DNA of 64,000 nt from Micromussa lordhowensis (Eukaryota > Cnidaria > Anthozoa > Scleractinia > Lobophylliidae), in contig OZ026600.1 in the NCBI GenBank assembly GCA_964020085.1, positions 5,065,361 through 5,129,360 of the forward strand. The letters run 5' to 3'. The position numbers and the translations under genes were made by a program. Under the pieces are notes generated by a model that was not told the origin of the DNA, did not search any database, and saw nothing but the letters and a program-made list of their open reading frames with translations. Positions 32,949-42,676 of this stretch are shown piece by piece (positions within the stretch are counted from its first letter, which is position 1; each line of letters starts with the position of its first letter).

Positions 32949-33056
32949 AACGTGGAAACGTGGAAACGTGGAAACGTGGAAACGTGGAAACGTGGAAACG
33001 TGGAAACGTGGAAACGTGGAAACGTGGAAACGTGGAAACGTGGAAACGTGGAAACG
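32949..33056 (+). repeat. 8-bp satellite (CGTGGAAA)n
   Basis: About 13 nearly perfect tandem copies of CGTGGAAA. Open frames here are produced by the repeat. Flanks are GGGAACGG and GGGAGTCTGG, which may be its diverged ends. Confidence 0.95.
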
Positions 33057-34699
33057 GGAGTCTGGGAACGAGTGTACAGCGGTAACCCGCCTGAAAATTT
33101 AAAATGGCGGACAAACACGGATTTTATCGCCACGTTGACGACTAGCTTTTATTTAAAGCCATGAAGCCCAGTATTCCGAGGTGAGTATTCGGAGTCAACG
33201 TTCCGCAATGGTTGCAACCATTTGTTTTGACGATTCTCTTTTATTTTCCTTCCTGAAATCTGCATCTTTCGGCGGTGTTTAGGTATGTTGATGTTCGCAT
33301 TGCCCAACATCATTATTAGCAGATAAGCAGCGAGGAGGTAACAGCTTAGATCAACAGAAATGCGGTAGGAAACGTAATAAACAGCCTAGCTATTCAAAGT
33401 ACTACTCCACTTGCATGTAAACAACAGAGAAATCAAACATTGACAGAACTTTTAAACAGTATCTCATTTTAAGTCAATATTGGTGATCTTCCAAAGGTCC
33501 TCAAAAGAGATTTGAGGACATATGCTAAATATGAAAGATATATCTATCTGATAAGAGGATCTGTTCAAGTCACTAAGAACAAATTATCTTTAAGACACCT
33601 TTTAATACACAACTCTAGAAGCGAACCGAACAGAAGTGAACAGCTTACAACACACGAGGCGAAAACGTATTACGTAATCAACCAATAAGAACGTGCGGAG
33701 TGCAGCATACATTATCAAATCTAAAAACACTATCAACCCAGGTTAAAATTTTATTGCAATTAGATAGCATTTTCCTTCTTCTTAGACAATGTTTTCCATT
33801 TCATAAAAAAGTAATTTTAAGCGACACAACTTACTGGTTAAAAAAAGAAAATACAAGTGTAATTTAAAACTCAGCGTATCAGTTAAACAAAACTCGACAT
33901 GTCAATATTTAAAGAAAAATTACAGTATTTCAACCACTACGCTTCTTTCTTGTACATACAAGCAAATAATCTTTCCATCAAGGTTAGTAGTGTTGGCATT
34001 TAGAACTAGACACTATCAGTAGTTCCAAATCATTTTGTAAGTTCAATTCTGTTATTGGGAACAGCAGAGGAGATAGTGAACAATGTTTTTCTTGAAACTA
34101 GATCTATGAAATTCTAACAATAGAATTAAATGAATGAGGTAAACAAAACAAACTGTAATAGCTTTAATTCTGAATAACAGCAATATGAATGTTAAAAATG
34201 TAACGTTAAATATGTTGAATTAATTACAAAGTTGTTTCTTAAAGCAAACCTGATTAATGCTGTAAGGGATTTAACAAATTATCCGTGTTGCAAAATTCCA
34301 TCTACACTGCTGCTATCCCAACAATTATCTTTTTTTTCTAAATGATGTAAATAACCTCTTGCATTTTACTAATTCAAACACTTTCTCAATCAGTACTTGA
34401 TATGCTATATGCTTTTACAACAGACTCTGTAGAGTTTGAGTTTTCTTCATGTGTTTGTTTCTGAATTAAATTCAAACTTCAGCAGTACTTAACCTTCTCC
34501 TAAGTATTCTTTTATGTAATGGAAATGCTTTGCGAAACATGTGTACTTCCTTTACACTGATTGGAAAAAAACAAGTACCGGTAAATGTTGAAAAATGTTA
34601 CTTTCCATAAGCCATTAGAGTAGCAGAATTAAGTCCGTTCAGGTTCTCTAAAGTAAAACTGTGCAAGACCTGTATTTTATACTTCACAATCCCCTACTG

Positions 34700-34745
34700 G
34701 ATTCGCTCTGACAAAGGGTGAACGCTCGAAACATCAGCTTCAAAG
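34700..34745 (+). ncRNA. Hammerhead-like motif, decayed PLE copy
   Basis: GATTCGCT, then CTGACAA, extra A, GGGT-GAAC-GCTC, GAAAC, ATC, AGCTTC. The core U is present, but the conserved G is A and the cleavage triplet is ATC. Both core differences from the 9791 copy are changes at CpG, as expected from decay. Confidence 0.35.
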
Positions 34746-34899
34746 GAGCAAACAAAGATACCAAGATTTATGTTGGAAAGTCCGAGACTGTACAATCTTT
34801 TGTTTTGGACTCGTACACTAGTCATGAATAACCTAAGAGTTTCACTTGCTGGTTTTCCCTGTTATGCCATCAAAAGTATAAATTTTAGCCATTCAGTAA

Positions 34900-35110
34900 A
34901 TAAGCTCAAGAATATGGGATATGATATATGATTGATATATAAACAACCTCGCCAAGATTTAGGTCTTTGCAGTTTTTCATTGATTTCGTGTCCTATTCAG
35001 AGAAGTGTTTCACTCAAATTTATGTTGGTGCCTATCTGGCGCTAACGTAGCAGTTATAAAGTAACAGAAACATCAGTTTGCTGTTGCTATTGAAACAAAA
35101 CGTTATTAAT
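34900..35110. mobile_element. MITE copy 2 (inverted relative to 24840-25085)
   Basis: The words ATGGGATATGAT, AACAACCTCGCCAAG, AGGTCTTTGC and AGAAGTGT follow in the same order as on the minus strand of the 24840-25085 unit. Confidence 0.55.
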
Positions 35111-35589
35111 CTAGAACTCTAACACATTGAAATTAATACTTCTGCTAAAGCAAGATTTGTTCAGTTAGCAAAAACATGAGCAATAACTCATCTTCTGACC
35201 TACACAGCAGCCCTTTTGGGCCGACATTTTAATGTCACACAACACAAAAGCTTGGATATTCAAATGTGCTCCATTACAAAACGAAGAATCCTGTTAAATT
35301 GAAATGTTATAAAATATCAAGTTCTTAGAGGACCTCATATCTGATGAAACTAAAACCCTAAGAAGGAAAGGAAATTTTAAAATTATTTTGGAACATGACC
35401 ACTTCACATGAAAACAGACAATTGGTTTCCTTGGACAGAGTAGAGAGCTAATGAGTTTTTCCAACCCAGATCTCTCATGCACTAACCATGACAGGGTTCT
35501 CAATTCTCATTGCAATTTACATGTGTAACATTGAAGTGAATGGCCACAGGCCATGTAGCTTGCACCTTGTGCTCTGCTGGGAAATTGAA

Positions 35590-35957
35590 ATAGACCAATT
35601 TCTTCTTCGATTGGCAAGCTCTTCTTCATTAATTGGCAAGCATCTTCGTGACAAACATTCTTTGGCTCCAAAGGATCTTACAAAGAACTTTAGCGCCTTA
35701 ATGAAGTGCATGAACAAATTTGACAGCCTCCTCTATGAGATGTTTGTTATTCATAAACTGAGATCTACGCTCAATGTACAATCTGACTCAATTCGTGCTG
35801 AAGTTTTTAATTAGCTTTTGACTCGTTTTTCCTTGTTTGTTTTCATTTTTTATTTACACCTGCTAAATTTTTACACTTCTTACATGCATTTATATATATC
35901 TTTACCATTATGTTTTTACCATTCACTTGATAATGACTGAAGCACAGTCGAAACGCC
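35590..35957 (+). pseudogene. Second PLE-type fragment: C-terminus and 3' end
   Basis: The end of an open frame reads SLIGKHLRDKHSLAP, FSALMKCMNKFDSLLYEM and LNVQSDSIRAEVFN, then TAA at 35812-35814. This is the usual C-terminus downstream of a GIY-YIG domain in another PLE family. It is followed by a decayed hammerhead-like stretch (35926-35957): TTGATAA, TGACTG-AAGCA-CAGTC, GAAAC, GCC. The GIY-YIG core itself is missing. Confidence 0.7.
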
Positions 35958-35987
35958 TTGTTTATACCATTAATTTTTATCGTTAAA

Positions 35988-36144
35988 AGACCAATTTCAA
36001 GATATTAAAATTCAGCCTAACACAATAGACCTCAGCACTAGGCTCTGGGGAATAAACCCCCACAAACTCTGTAGTTATTCCCCAGAGCCTCGTACTGAGG
36101 TCTATTGTTTTAGGCTGAATTTTAATATATCAAAATTGATCTAT
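35988..36144. mobile_element. Hairpin MITE, family A copy 1
   Basis: Arms contain AATAGACCTCAG and CTGAGGTCTATT, AAAATTCAGCCT and AGGCTGAATTTTAA, and GGCTCTGGGGAATAA / TTATTCCCCAGAGCC. The same family is at 61040-61196. It ends about 220 bases before the start codon of the next gene and may lie in its promoter. Confidence 0.85.
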
Positions 36145-36365
36145 TGAAATATAAATTCGGAAAGATTTATTTTAAACATTAAAAAGCTGGCAGTAATTGA
36201 ATTTATAAATGTGAACTGTGAAGAATTAAGTATGTTGTTGTTGTGATAACCTCCTTTGTTCCACTACGTGTTTCTTTTAAATCTGACCTCGAACTCTTGT
36301 TACTTTCAACACAGGAATAAAAACTGAAGGGGACCTTCTGTTAGACTCACAGCAAGAACTGCCAA

Positions 36366-38069
36366 GTGACAATGTGTGCAATGAGGGCTCTGTCCATGCT
36401 TACAAACCTGCACCCCCTGTGGCATAGTCGTTGTCTGACACGAGTTTTTCCTTCATGCACATTTAAAGAGTTAAGAAACTTGTCCCAAACTTCGTGGTCA
36501 TCACCCAGGATTCTAAATCAATGTGAACTAAGAACATTTGGCAGCTACTTTTTAAGACCATCAGTTGTCTACTTTTCTTGTCAACTGCGCCCATCTGAAG
36601 ATGTTATTAAAATCGGCAAGGTAATATTGTCACTTGAAACAGTCAAAGAACAACTTGAGTTGTTTGAGAGAATCAAGAATTCAGCAGACATTGTGAACAG
36701 AGTGACCATGCTTCATTGCATTGCCAAGATCACCGGAAGAGATGGAAATCAGAGGCGAGTTTTAAAACAGGAGAATGGAAAGTCAAGACAAGTATTAAAC
36801 AGCGCATACCTGGCATTGTTGACTAGTATCGCCAAAGACATTGCCAAATGTAAGCCAAGGGATCTTGCCAATGTGATGTGGGCTTTAGGAAAACTTGGAG
36901 AAAAAGAACACAAACTGGTTAACGTTTGTGAGAGAGCTATTCTGTCTCGTGATATCACAGCCTTTGACAATGTACATATTAGCCAGATTGTAAGTGGATG
37001 CATAAACCTGGACTTGACAGCTTCAGAAATACCTTTCATGTTTCAAGAATCCATTCGTAACGGCCAGTTAAAAATTTCTAACTTTAACGATCACTTACTT
37101 TCTGTAATGTCGAAGTTATTTGCCAAGACAAATGGCTATGCTGTTGAACTACTCGACATTTCCTCGAAAGAAATTCTATCAAGAGATGTCTCGTTTATGG
37201 GCAGTTATAGTGACTTTGCTTTCTCTGAGTGGCCCTTTGCAAAGAACGAGTTGAAGCCAGACACGTTGTTTGACAGAGTGGAAGAAAAGAACTTGAGACG
37301 AGGAACAGCTAATTTGGGAAGACATCAGTTTGCTAGAGGAGGAGAGAAGAAGCTTTTCGATATCATAGACAATGAGCTTGCCTTAAGAGGTTTACAGGGA
37401 TTTGACAATTCTAAACTATTACAAATTGTTTGGTCCTTTGCAACAAGAGATGTTACAAATGCCAAAGTATTTGATCTTGTTAAGGATGAGGTTTTAAAAC
37501 GCGATGTTGGCAGGTTTCGGGTGCACGAGCTTGTTCTGCTCCTTTACTCGTTTGTTTCTGCTCGAAGACAGGACAACAAGTTAGTTGAGGAAATTGAAAG
37601 TGAGTTGCTGTCAAGAGATGTGGAACAATTTGACAATGGTAATTTATGTCAAGTGGCTTGGTCTCTTGGAAGAGCAAGAAAGTCGGACAGTAAAATGTTT
37701 GACTTGATTGAAGAAAGCGTACTTCAGCGTGGTTTGCACCAGTTTTCAAAGTCAGAAACGTTTCTGCTTCTGCGAGGATACACGGAAGCAAAAAGGGGGA
37801 GTAAGCAGTTGTACGAAGGTCTGCAGGTTTCTTTCTTAACGAGCCGATTTCCGTGTTTCGCAGCAGCAGACATCTTTGATCTTGCTTGGTGTTTTTCTGA
37901 AGCTGAGGTTAATACCGGACCACTGATCAATACTGGCCCATTGTTTGATACATTGGAAAGGGATATTTTAACCAAAGGAAAGTACTTTTTCACTGAGAAG
38001 CAGCTTATCTGGTTAGAGAAGAGTTTTCAGAAAGTTGGAAAGGGAACCAATAAACTATTTGAATTGTGA
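36366..38069 (+). CDS. Octotricopeptide/FASTK-like 38-residue repeat protein
   Basis: An intronless 567-residue frame. Residues 1-30 are rich in Arg, Leu and Ser with no acidic residue until Glu35, which fits a mitochondrial targeting sequence. From about residue 155 to the end runs an array of helical repeats with the pattern (V/I)LxRDVxxFxxxxLxxVxWSFxxxxxxxxKLFDxIExE. The unit is 38-39 residues (for example starts at Arg341, Arg379, Arg417, Arg455). Such repeats occur in OPR/HPR and FASTK-type proteins that bind organelle RNA, so a role in mitochondrial RNA handling is likely but inferred. No RAP domain is seen. One unit (Arg312-Leu340) is only 29 residues. The first ATG is at 36372 if the frame is read from MCAM; the chosen ATG at 36366 is two codons earlier. 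AACACAG at 36308-36314 could be an acceptor for a 5' UTR intron. The exact family is not settled. Confidence 0.8.
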   Translation: MTMCAMRALSMLTNLHPLWHSRCLTRVFPSCTFKELRNLSQTSWSSPRILNQCELRTFGSYFLRPSVVYFSCQLRPSEDVIKIGKVILSLETVKEQLELFERIKNSADIVNRVTMLHCIAKITGRDGNQRRVLKQENGKSRQVLNSAYLALLTSIAKDIAKCKPRDLANVMWALGKLGEKEHKLVNVCERAILSRDITAFDNVHISQIVSGCINLDLTASEIPFMFQESIRNGQLKISNFNDHLLSVMSKLFAKTNGYAVELLDISSKEILSRDVSFMGSYSDFAFSEWPFAKNELKPDTLFDRVEEKNLRRGTANLGRHQFARGGEKKLFDIIDNELALRGLQGFDNSKLLQIVWSFATRDVTNAKVFDLVKDEVLKRDVGRFRVHELVLLLYSFVSARRQDNKLVEEIESELLSRDVEQFDNGNLCQVAWSLGRARKSDSKMFDLIEESVLQRGLHQFSKSETFLLLRGYTEAKRGSKQLYEGLQVSFLTSRFPCFAAADIFDLAWCFSEAEVNTGPLINTGPLFDTLERDILTKGKYFFTEKQLIWLEKSFQKVGKGTNKLFEL

Positions 38070-38164
38070 AAAGTGTCGTGGGCAGTCATCAGTGTAAATT
38101 CTAGTGTTGATTTTCTTTTTAGCGAGTGGGAGATCATAGCCCTTAATAACCAACATCAATATAC

Positions 38165-38345
38165 ATGCAAGCGAATTCATGAAGGATGATATATTTGAAC
38201 TGCCGGCGGATAAAGATATAAAGACACTTAAACAACTGTGAGATTAAAGCCTTATATTTTTTCAGGCTTTTAAGATCATTTCACAGCTCTTTTGTGTATA
38301 ACTGCGATGATTATTGATGTCTTCATATGAATATACATGCAATAA
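38165..38345. mobile_element. SINE-like repeat related to 11608-11899
   Basis: Shares GATATATTTGAACTGC, CGGA-AAAGATAT and AACTGTGAGATTAAAGCC with the body of the tRNA-like SINE at 11.6 kb. It lacks the tRNA part. AATAAA at 38341 may serve the gene upstream. Confidence 0.5.
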
Positions 38346-41300
38346 AATGAAAGATATGCTGGTGATCACAGTTGTATTCTTGATCATTTCCTTGGGTCTG
38401 GAAATAGCCAATGATATGACGCGGATTTTGCTCACGTGGACAACCTAAGCGTCTTTACTTTCATCCTCCACGAAAGTATCCACGCCCACGCTTGGTAACA
38501 TTACCGTGGGAGATCTGGGTATCATGTCTAAAAGTACTTCACAGGGACCTGAGGAATAAGGCCTCATAGGATTCACTATCTTACCAGTCATACTCTCTTG
38601 TTGCCTTTCAATAGTTATTAATCGGTGTTAGTTGACTACGGAGTTAAGAGACATGACCGGCCGACTATTGAAACAAAATTTAGATAGCGTTTAATAAAAC
38701 TGTGGTCTAAGCCGGGTTTGAGGCAACAGCGACGCTTGCCTTGTGACATCTAAACGTAGAGTATGTGAAGTGCGGGGTCAACCACGTGATCTGTCACAGG
38801 CCTCGAAAGAACGAAAACGCTACGCTATCGAGTACGTTGATAAATAGCCTGCAGTGCAGGCGTTTTCTGTGTGTTTAGGAGTTACCGGTATTAGCATTTG
38901 CCACCAACCTCGTTCCCAGGGCTTTTCCCTTTGATTTGCCACCATTTTGTCTCAGGAAAAGTGGGCGGGGAGGGGTGGGGCGGAAGGAGGAAGTATTTTT
39001 CCTCCCCCTCTCCCGCCACTCCTCTCCTCAGGACCACTTTTCGTCTCTTGCGAGTCTGAATCCAAGATGGCACTCGCCTTATCAAAATGCGTGTGCTCGC
39101 TCGCAAGAATACGCCTGGCTATATTGCGGGCAAGTTGACGAACGAAAACATAACAGCTTTGCACGTGCGTCACATAGCTTGGTAAAGTTTTTAGCCGTCC
39201 GCTGCAAAGGAACCACATCAAATGCGTAGTCTGGAGGATTTGAATCACACCGGCGAGTTTTTACTACAAATCTAAATCCAACCTTACAGATTTTAGACAC
39301 GGAAAACAAAGCAGAAACACATCTACATATTTCAATACGCGTCTTCAAGATTTCCTATATATTTCATCAAATTTTGTGGACGCTACATTCAATATGTTTT
39401 TTTTAATAAATCAATAAATCATTAAAATGTACCTCATGGTTATCATCCAATCTTCTGCCGTCATTGTCGTTCCCGGTTCTTCAAGCTGGTCCGTCCAATA
39501 CGATGCCCTTTATATGTATGTAAGTATAAATGGAAAGTACCGATGCTAAGATTTATTTAATATAATCCTTTACCGGCCCAGAAATGGTATTCGGAGAGTG
39601 CATGAGCAAAGGCGAAGAATGTGTGAAGATTGGTGAATCCAAAGGGAGGTGCCACTCAATACAAATGTCTGTGATTTTCAAATTTGTCTAGATTTTCAAA
39701 TTTTCTTTTGGGGAATCGCATGTAATCACTTTTAAAGATATTTATTGTAGAAAAATATATCATTTTTGTTATTTTCACCCGAAAATAACACTTTGATTAA
39801 ATCAGGGTTGAATAAGGACAGAATTATGTAGATCACGCTTTAATAAGACATTTCAACCATGTTATTCCAGGTAAACAACGTTTAAGCATCCAAACATAAA
39901 CCTCCGTTTCGACGTAGTGGAGCAAACAAACCGTTTTGACTTCTACAAACCTCTTCAAATAACATGCACAGAGAAGAAGGCGAGGGTGAGAAGAAGGGGA
40001 GGGTGAATTAGTTGTCATGCCCATTGACTGTCTGTAACCTTGTTTGTTAAAAAGAGTCAACAAAATTGAGGACGTCAGAGACATCAGTCAAAAATCATAT
40101 ATGGCCGCATTGTTTTGTTTATTAAAAGTTATGTCGAACCAGTACTGGTCGATAATTACTAATGACGTTAAAAAAAACAAGTGTTGACATCACAAGATAA
40201 AGAGTAATTCTTCAAAGAGATCCACACGTTTTGCATCATGTGGGGCTTATTTCATGTCAGAAAAAAGAAAATTGTGGAAATCATAAGTGTTAAGCTAAGT
40301 TTTGTCCTTTACTAACAACAAAGTGAACTCAATAAAATTTCTTCTCAACTTGAAGAGATTCTTCAAGGTGGCCTAATTATATACCTTTAGTTGAAGTTTT
40401 TACATTGTGCTTTTATGAGTATGTCTCAATGAAACGTGCTAAGATCGCTCCAGCTAAGATTAACATTAAAAAAATCTGTGTCAAGATTTAATTAGAATTT
40501 CGTTCGACTGTATTCAACATTTACCTGACAAAGAATGAGTTGAGAAATGCGACATTTGAAAACACATCCACGTCGGACGGAGTTTCAGCGTCATTATTGT
40601 TGTTAAAATTAAAAGTCATCGGAAATAGTAATTTTCTCGTAAAAGGCTAATCTAAGAACACCGTTCACACGAGACAATATATCGAAAAAATTATGTACGC
40701 TGCGGGCAATTTTCTCCTGGATATTGATACATATGAACATATTTTGTGCACTTCCGTGGATTGTCAATCCCATATTAAACAGCTGAAATAGTCACCACAC
40801 CACAGCGGAGTGTCACATACACTTCCCTGTTTGTGGGAATAACAGATTCCTGGCCTATGTAAGCCTTGCGGACCTACTTTTCTCGTTCTGTTCCGACCGA
40901 GTAGGACTCACGCGAGAAGTGTTTGACTTGGCGCGTATTTATTTTCCACTTGTAGGAACGAAAAGAAAGTCTACTCGACTTTGCCTTGATTTCAGTTCAT
41001 GACCTGTAGGTATACTTTCTCTTTTATCTATCCACATTCTTTGCTAGTCGCTTGCAATCGATAGATTCGATCGAGGATGAACTTGTAAATGTTGCACGTA
41101 AGCTTAAAAAATCGATCGAGGACAAAATGTCACATGTAAGCTCATGTTCAGTTCGCTGCCCCTCGATCACTCAACTGCATCTCGTCCCCGGCCATTTTTA
41201 AACATTTTTGGCCCTCATAAAGCTCTTGGAATTAATAACGTCAAATTCTAAGTCTTTGTTGATCTGAAAAGTTTATTCCACTGATAATTTTTCCACAAAC

Positions 41301-41680
41301 AAACTGTCAATAGTGAATATTTTACGTTGGGTGTTGGTGTCTAAATATTTTAGTGACATAAGCTTTGAAGCTTAAAATCAAGTTTACTTTTTTCAAACAT
41401 TCATTCAATCGGTAGCCAAGTTTATGTGTACAAACTGAGCTGAGTTTGAATTTCCCGCTTCACTTTCTAAAGGCGCTTATTATGAATTTTTTGACAGAGT
41501 TTGTTTCTCGGATCAGTCAACTTACTTTCTTGAATAATTGTACACAAACCTTCACTGTTTTTAAGGAAATGTATTGGATGCCCTTTCAGCAATTAGGGCC
41601 CAAAAGTAAACTATTAGTTATATTTGGGTAATATTTTGAATCACCTACATGTATTGATGAAAGGCCTGCAGATCAAGCAT

Positions 41681-42324
41681 AGTAAAGGCATCCACAGTCG
41701 AGTGTCAATCAATACCCTAAATCAACCTACAGTCGGCATCTTGATCTACACTCGATTGACATCCTGATCGATGCTCACTCAACACTTGATCAACATCTTG
41801 ATTGACACTCAATTGACGCTCTATCCATATTTGGTCAATAGTTGGCCGAGTGTCGACCGACTCATATGTAATATATCAAACACGAGCGACAGTGTTTCAT
41901 CGGATATCCAAACACTGAGAACAGAGTTGAAAATACGACGCGCAGCGGAGTATTTTTAACGAAATTCGAGGTGTTTGGATAGCCAATGAAACACTGTCTC
42001 GAGTGTTTGATATATCTTCTCAATCGAAGCAAAAACAAAGGAGAAAATGAGAGGTAAAATTGTCAAAATCTATGCTAATTAAGACCGGGTATCAAAACAT
42101 CCTTCACGGTTGTGATTTTCTTTGTTTTAGCTTGATGAATTATTAATGAGTTTGAGAAGCATTGATCAAAAATTAGTCGACTGTGTACTGACTAACGACA
42201 GAGATGTAGATCGAGTATTAATGGAGGTGTTGATGGAGTATTGATCACCTGTTAATCTAGGGTCAGTCAAGGGTATTGATTAAGGTATTGATTGACACTT
42301 GACCGTGGATGTCTTTAGTACATG
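41681..42324. mobile_element. Fold-back element (TGTGTACTAAAGG family), copy 1, with nested MITE
   Basis: Ends AGTAAAGGCATCCAC and GTGGATGTCTTTAGTAC are inverted. Inside are many copies of short words such as TTGATCAACA, GATTGACACTC and GTCGACCGACTC in both orientations. A MITE (41869-42159) splits it between CTCATATG and CATTGATC. Other copies are at 45866, 52953 and 57385, and a diverged relative is at 50520-50900. Confidence 0.75.
41869..42159. mobile_element. Inverted-repeat MITE, copy 2 (nested)
   Basis: Reverse-orientation copy of the 21936-22226 element. GTGTTTGATATATCTTCTC, GACCGGGTATC and AAAATCACAACC-type words align along the full length. It is inserted inside a fold-back element, so it moved later than its host. 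Confidence 0.8.
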
Positions 42325-42676
42325 TGCATAGGGAATAGACTTTTTCCTTGATTGAGCTTGGGTTTGCATTTGAGGTGTATGTGCCTTGCACTACTGACAA
42401 GGAATGAGCTTTCAAAATTTTCCAATTTTTGAAACTTGGGAGGAATCCTGAGAATGGAAAATGTTTTCTGTCTTGGTCCTAAAAGGGAAAATCCTTAAGA
42501 GCCCCTTTAAAATGACTATCCCTTAAATATGACTACAGGTCTGTGGCCCAAAAGTTGTCATGGTAATGGGGTGCCTTTGTACGTAAGCACAATTTTGACC
42601 AACAGTGTAGCCAGAACCCCATGTTAGTGTCCCCTTAAAAAAAATTTGCTATCTTTTTAGCTTTAGGAGTCCAGTC

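Larger units (their letters stand above)
29808..36365. other. Intergenic region between XDH and the repeat-protein gene
   Basis: No gene could be supported. It holds the XDH 3' flank, a cluster of TGACGTCA words (30797-30908), PLE remnants (31686, 34700, 35590-35957), an 8-bp satellite (32949-33056), a decayed repeat with GGAAATTCC-like words (about 32440-32740), a MITE copy (34900-35110) and a hairpin MITE (35988-36144). The stretch 33200-34690 is AT-rich without visible structure. Confidence 0.6.
38070..42676. other. Intergenic region upstream of the CEP97-like gene
   Basis: Holds the 3' flank of the repeat-protein gene, a SINE-like repeat (38165-38345), a short GC-rich stretch (38930-39130) with a small unsupported ORF, and the fold-back element 41681-42324. 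The stretch 39400-41400 shows no gene-like frame or clear repeat. The CEP97-like promoter is presumably close to 42676, but no core element is recognisable. Confidence 0.5.

Noticed and set aside
32949..33056. Regular short repeats that could suggest a CRISPR-like or coding repeat array
   Set aside because: Head-to-tail 8-bp units without spacers in animal DNA; a simple satellite.
38936..39229. Overlapping frames on both strands in a GC-rich stretch, possible first exon
   Set aside because: Small, mutually overlapping frames without donor sites that lead anywhere; may be a decayed repeat or CpG-rich promoter, neither of which can be shown.
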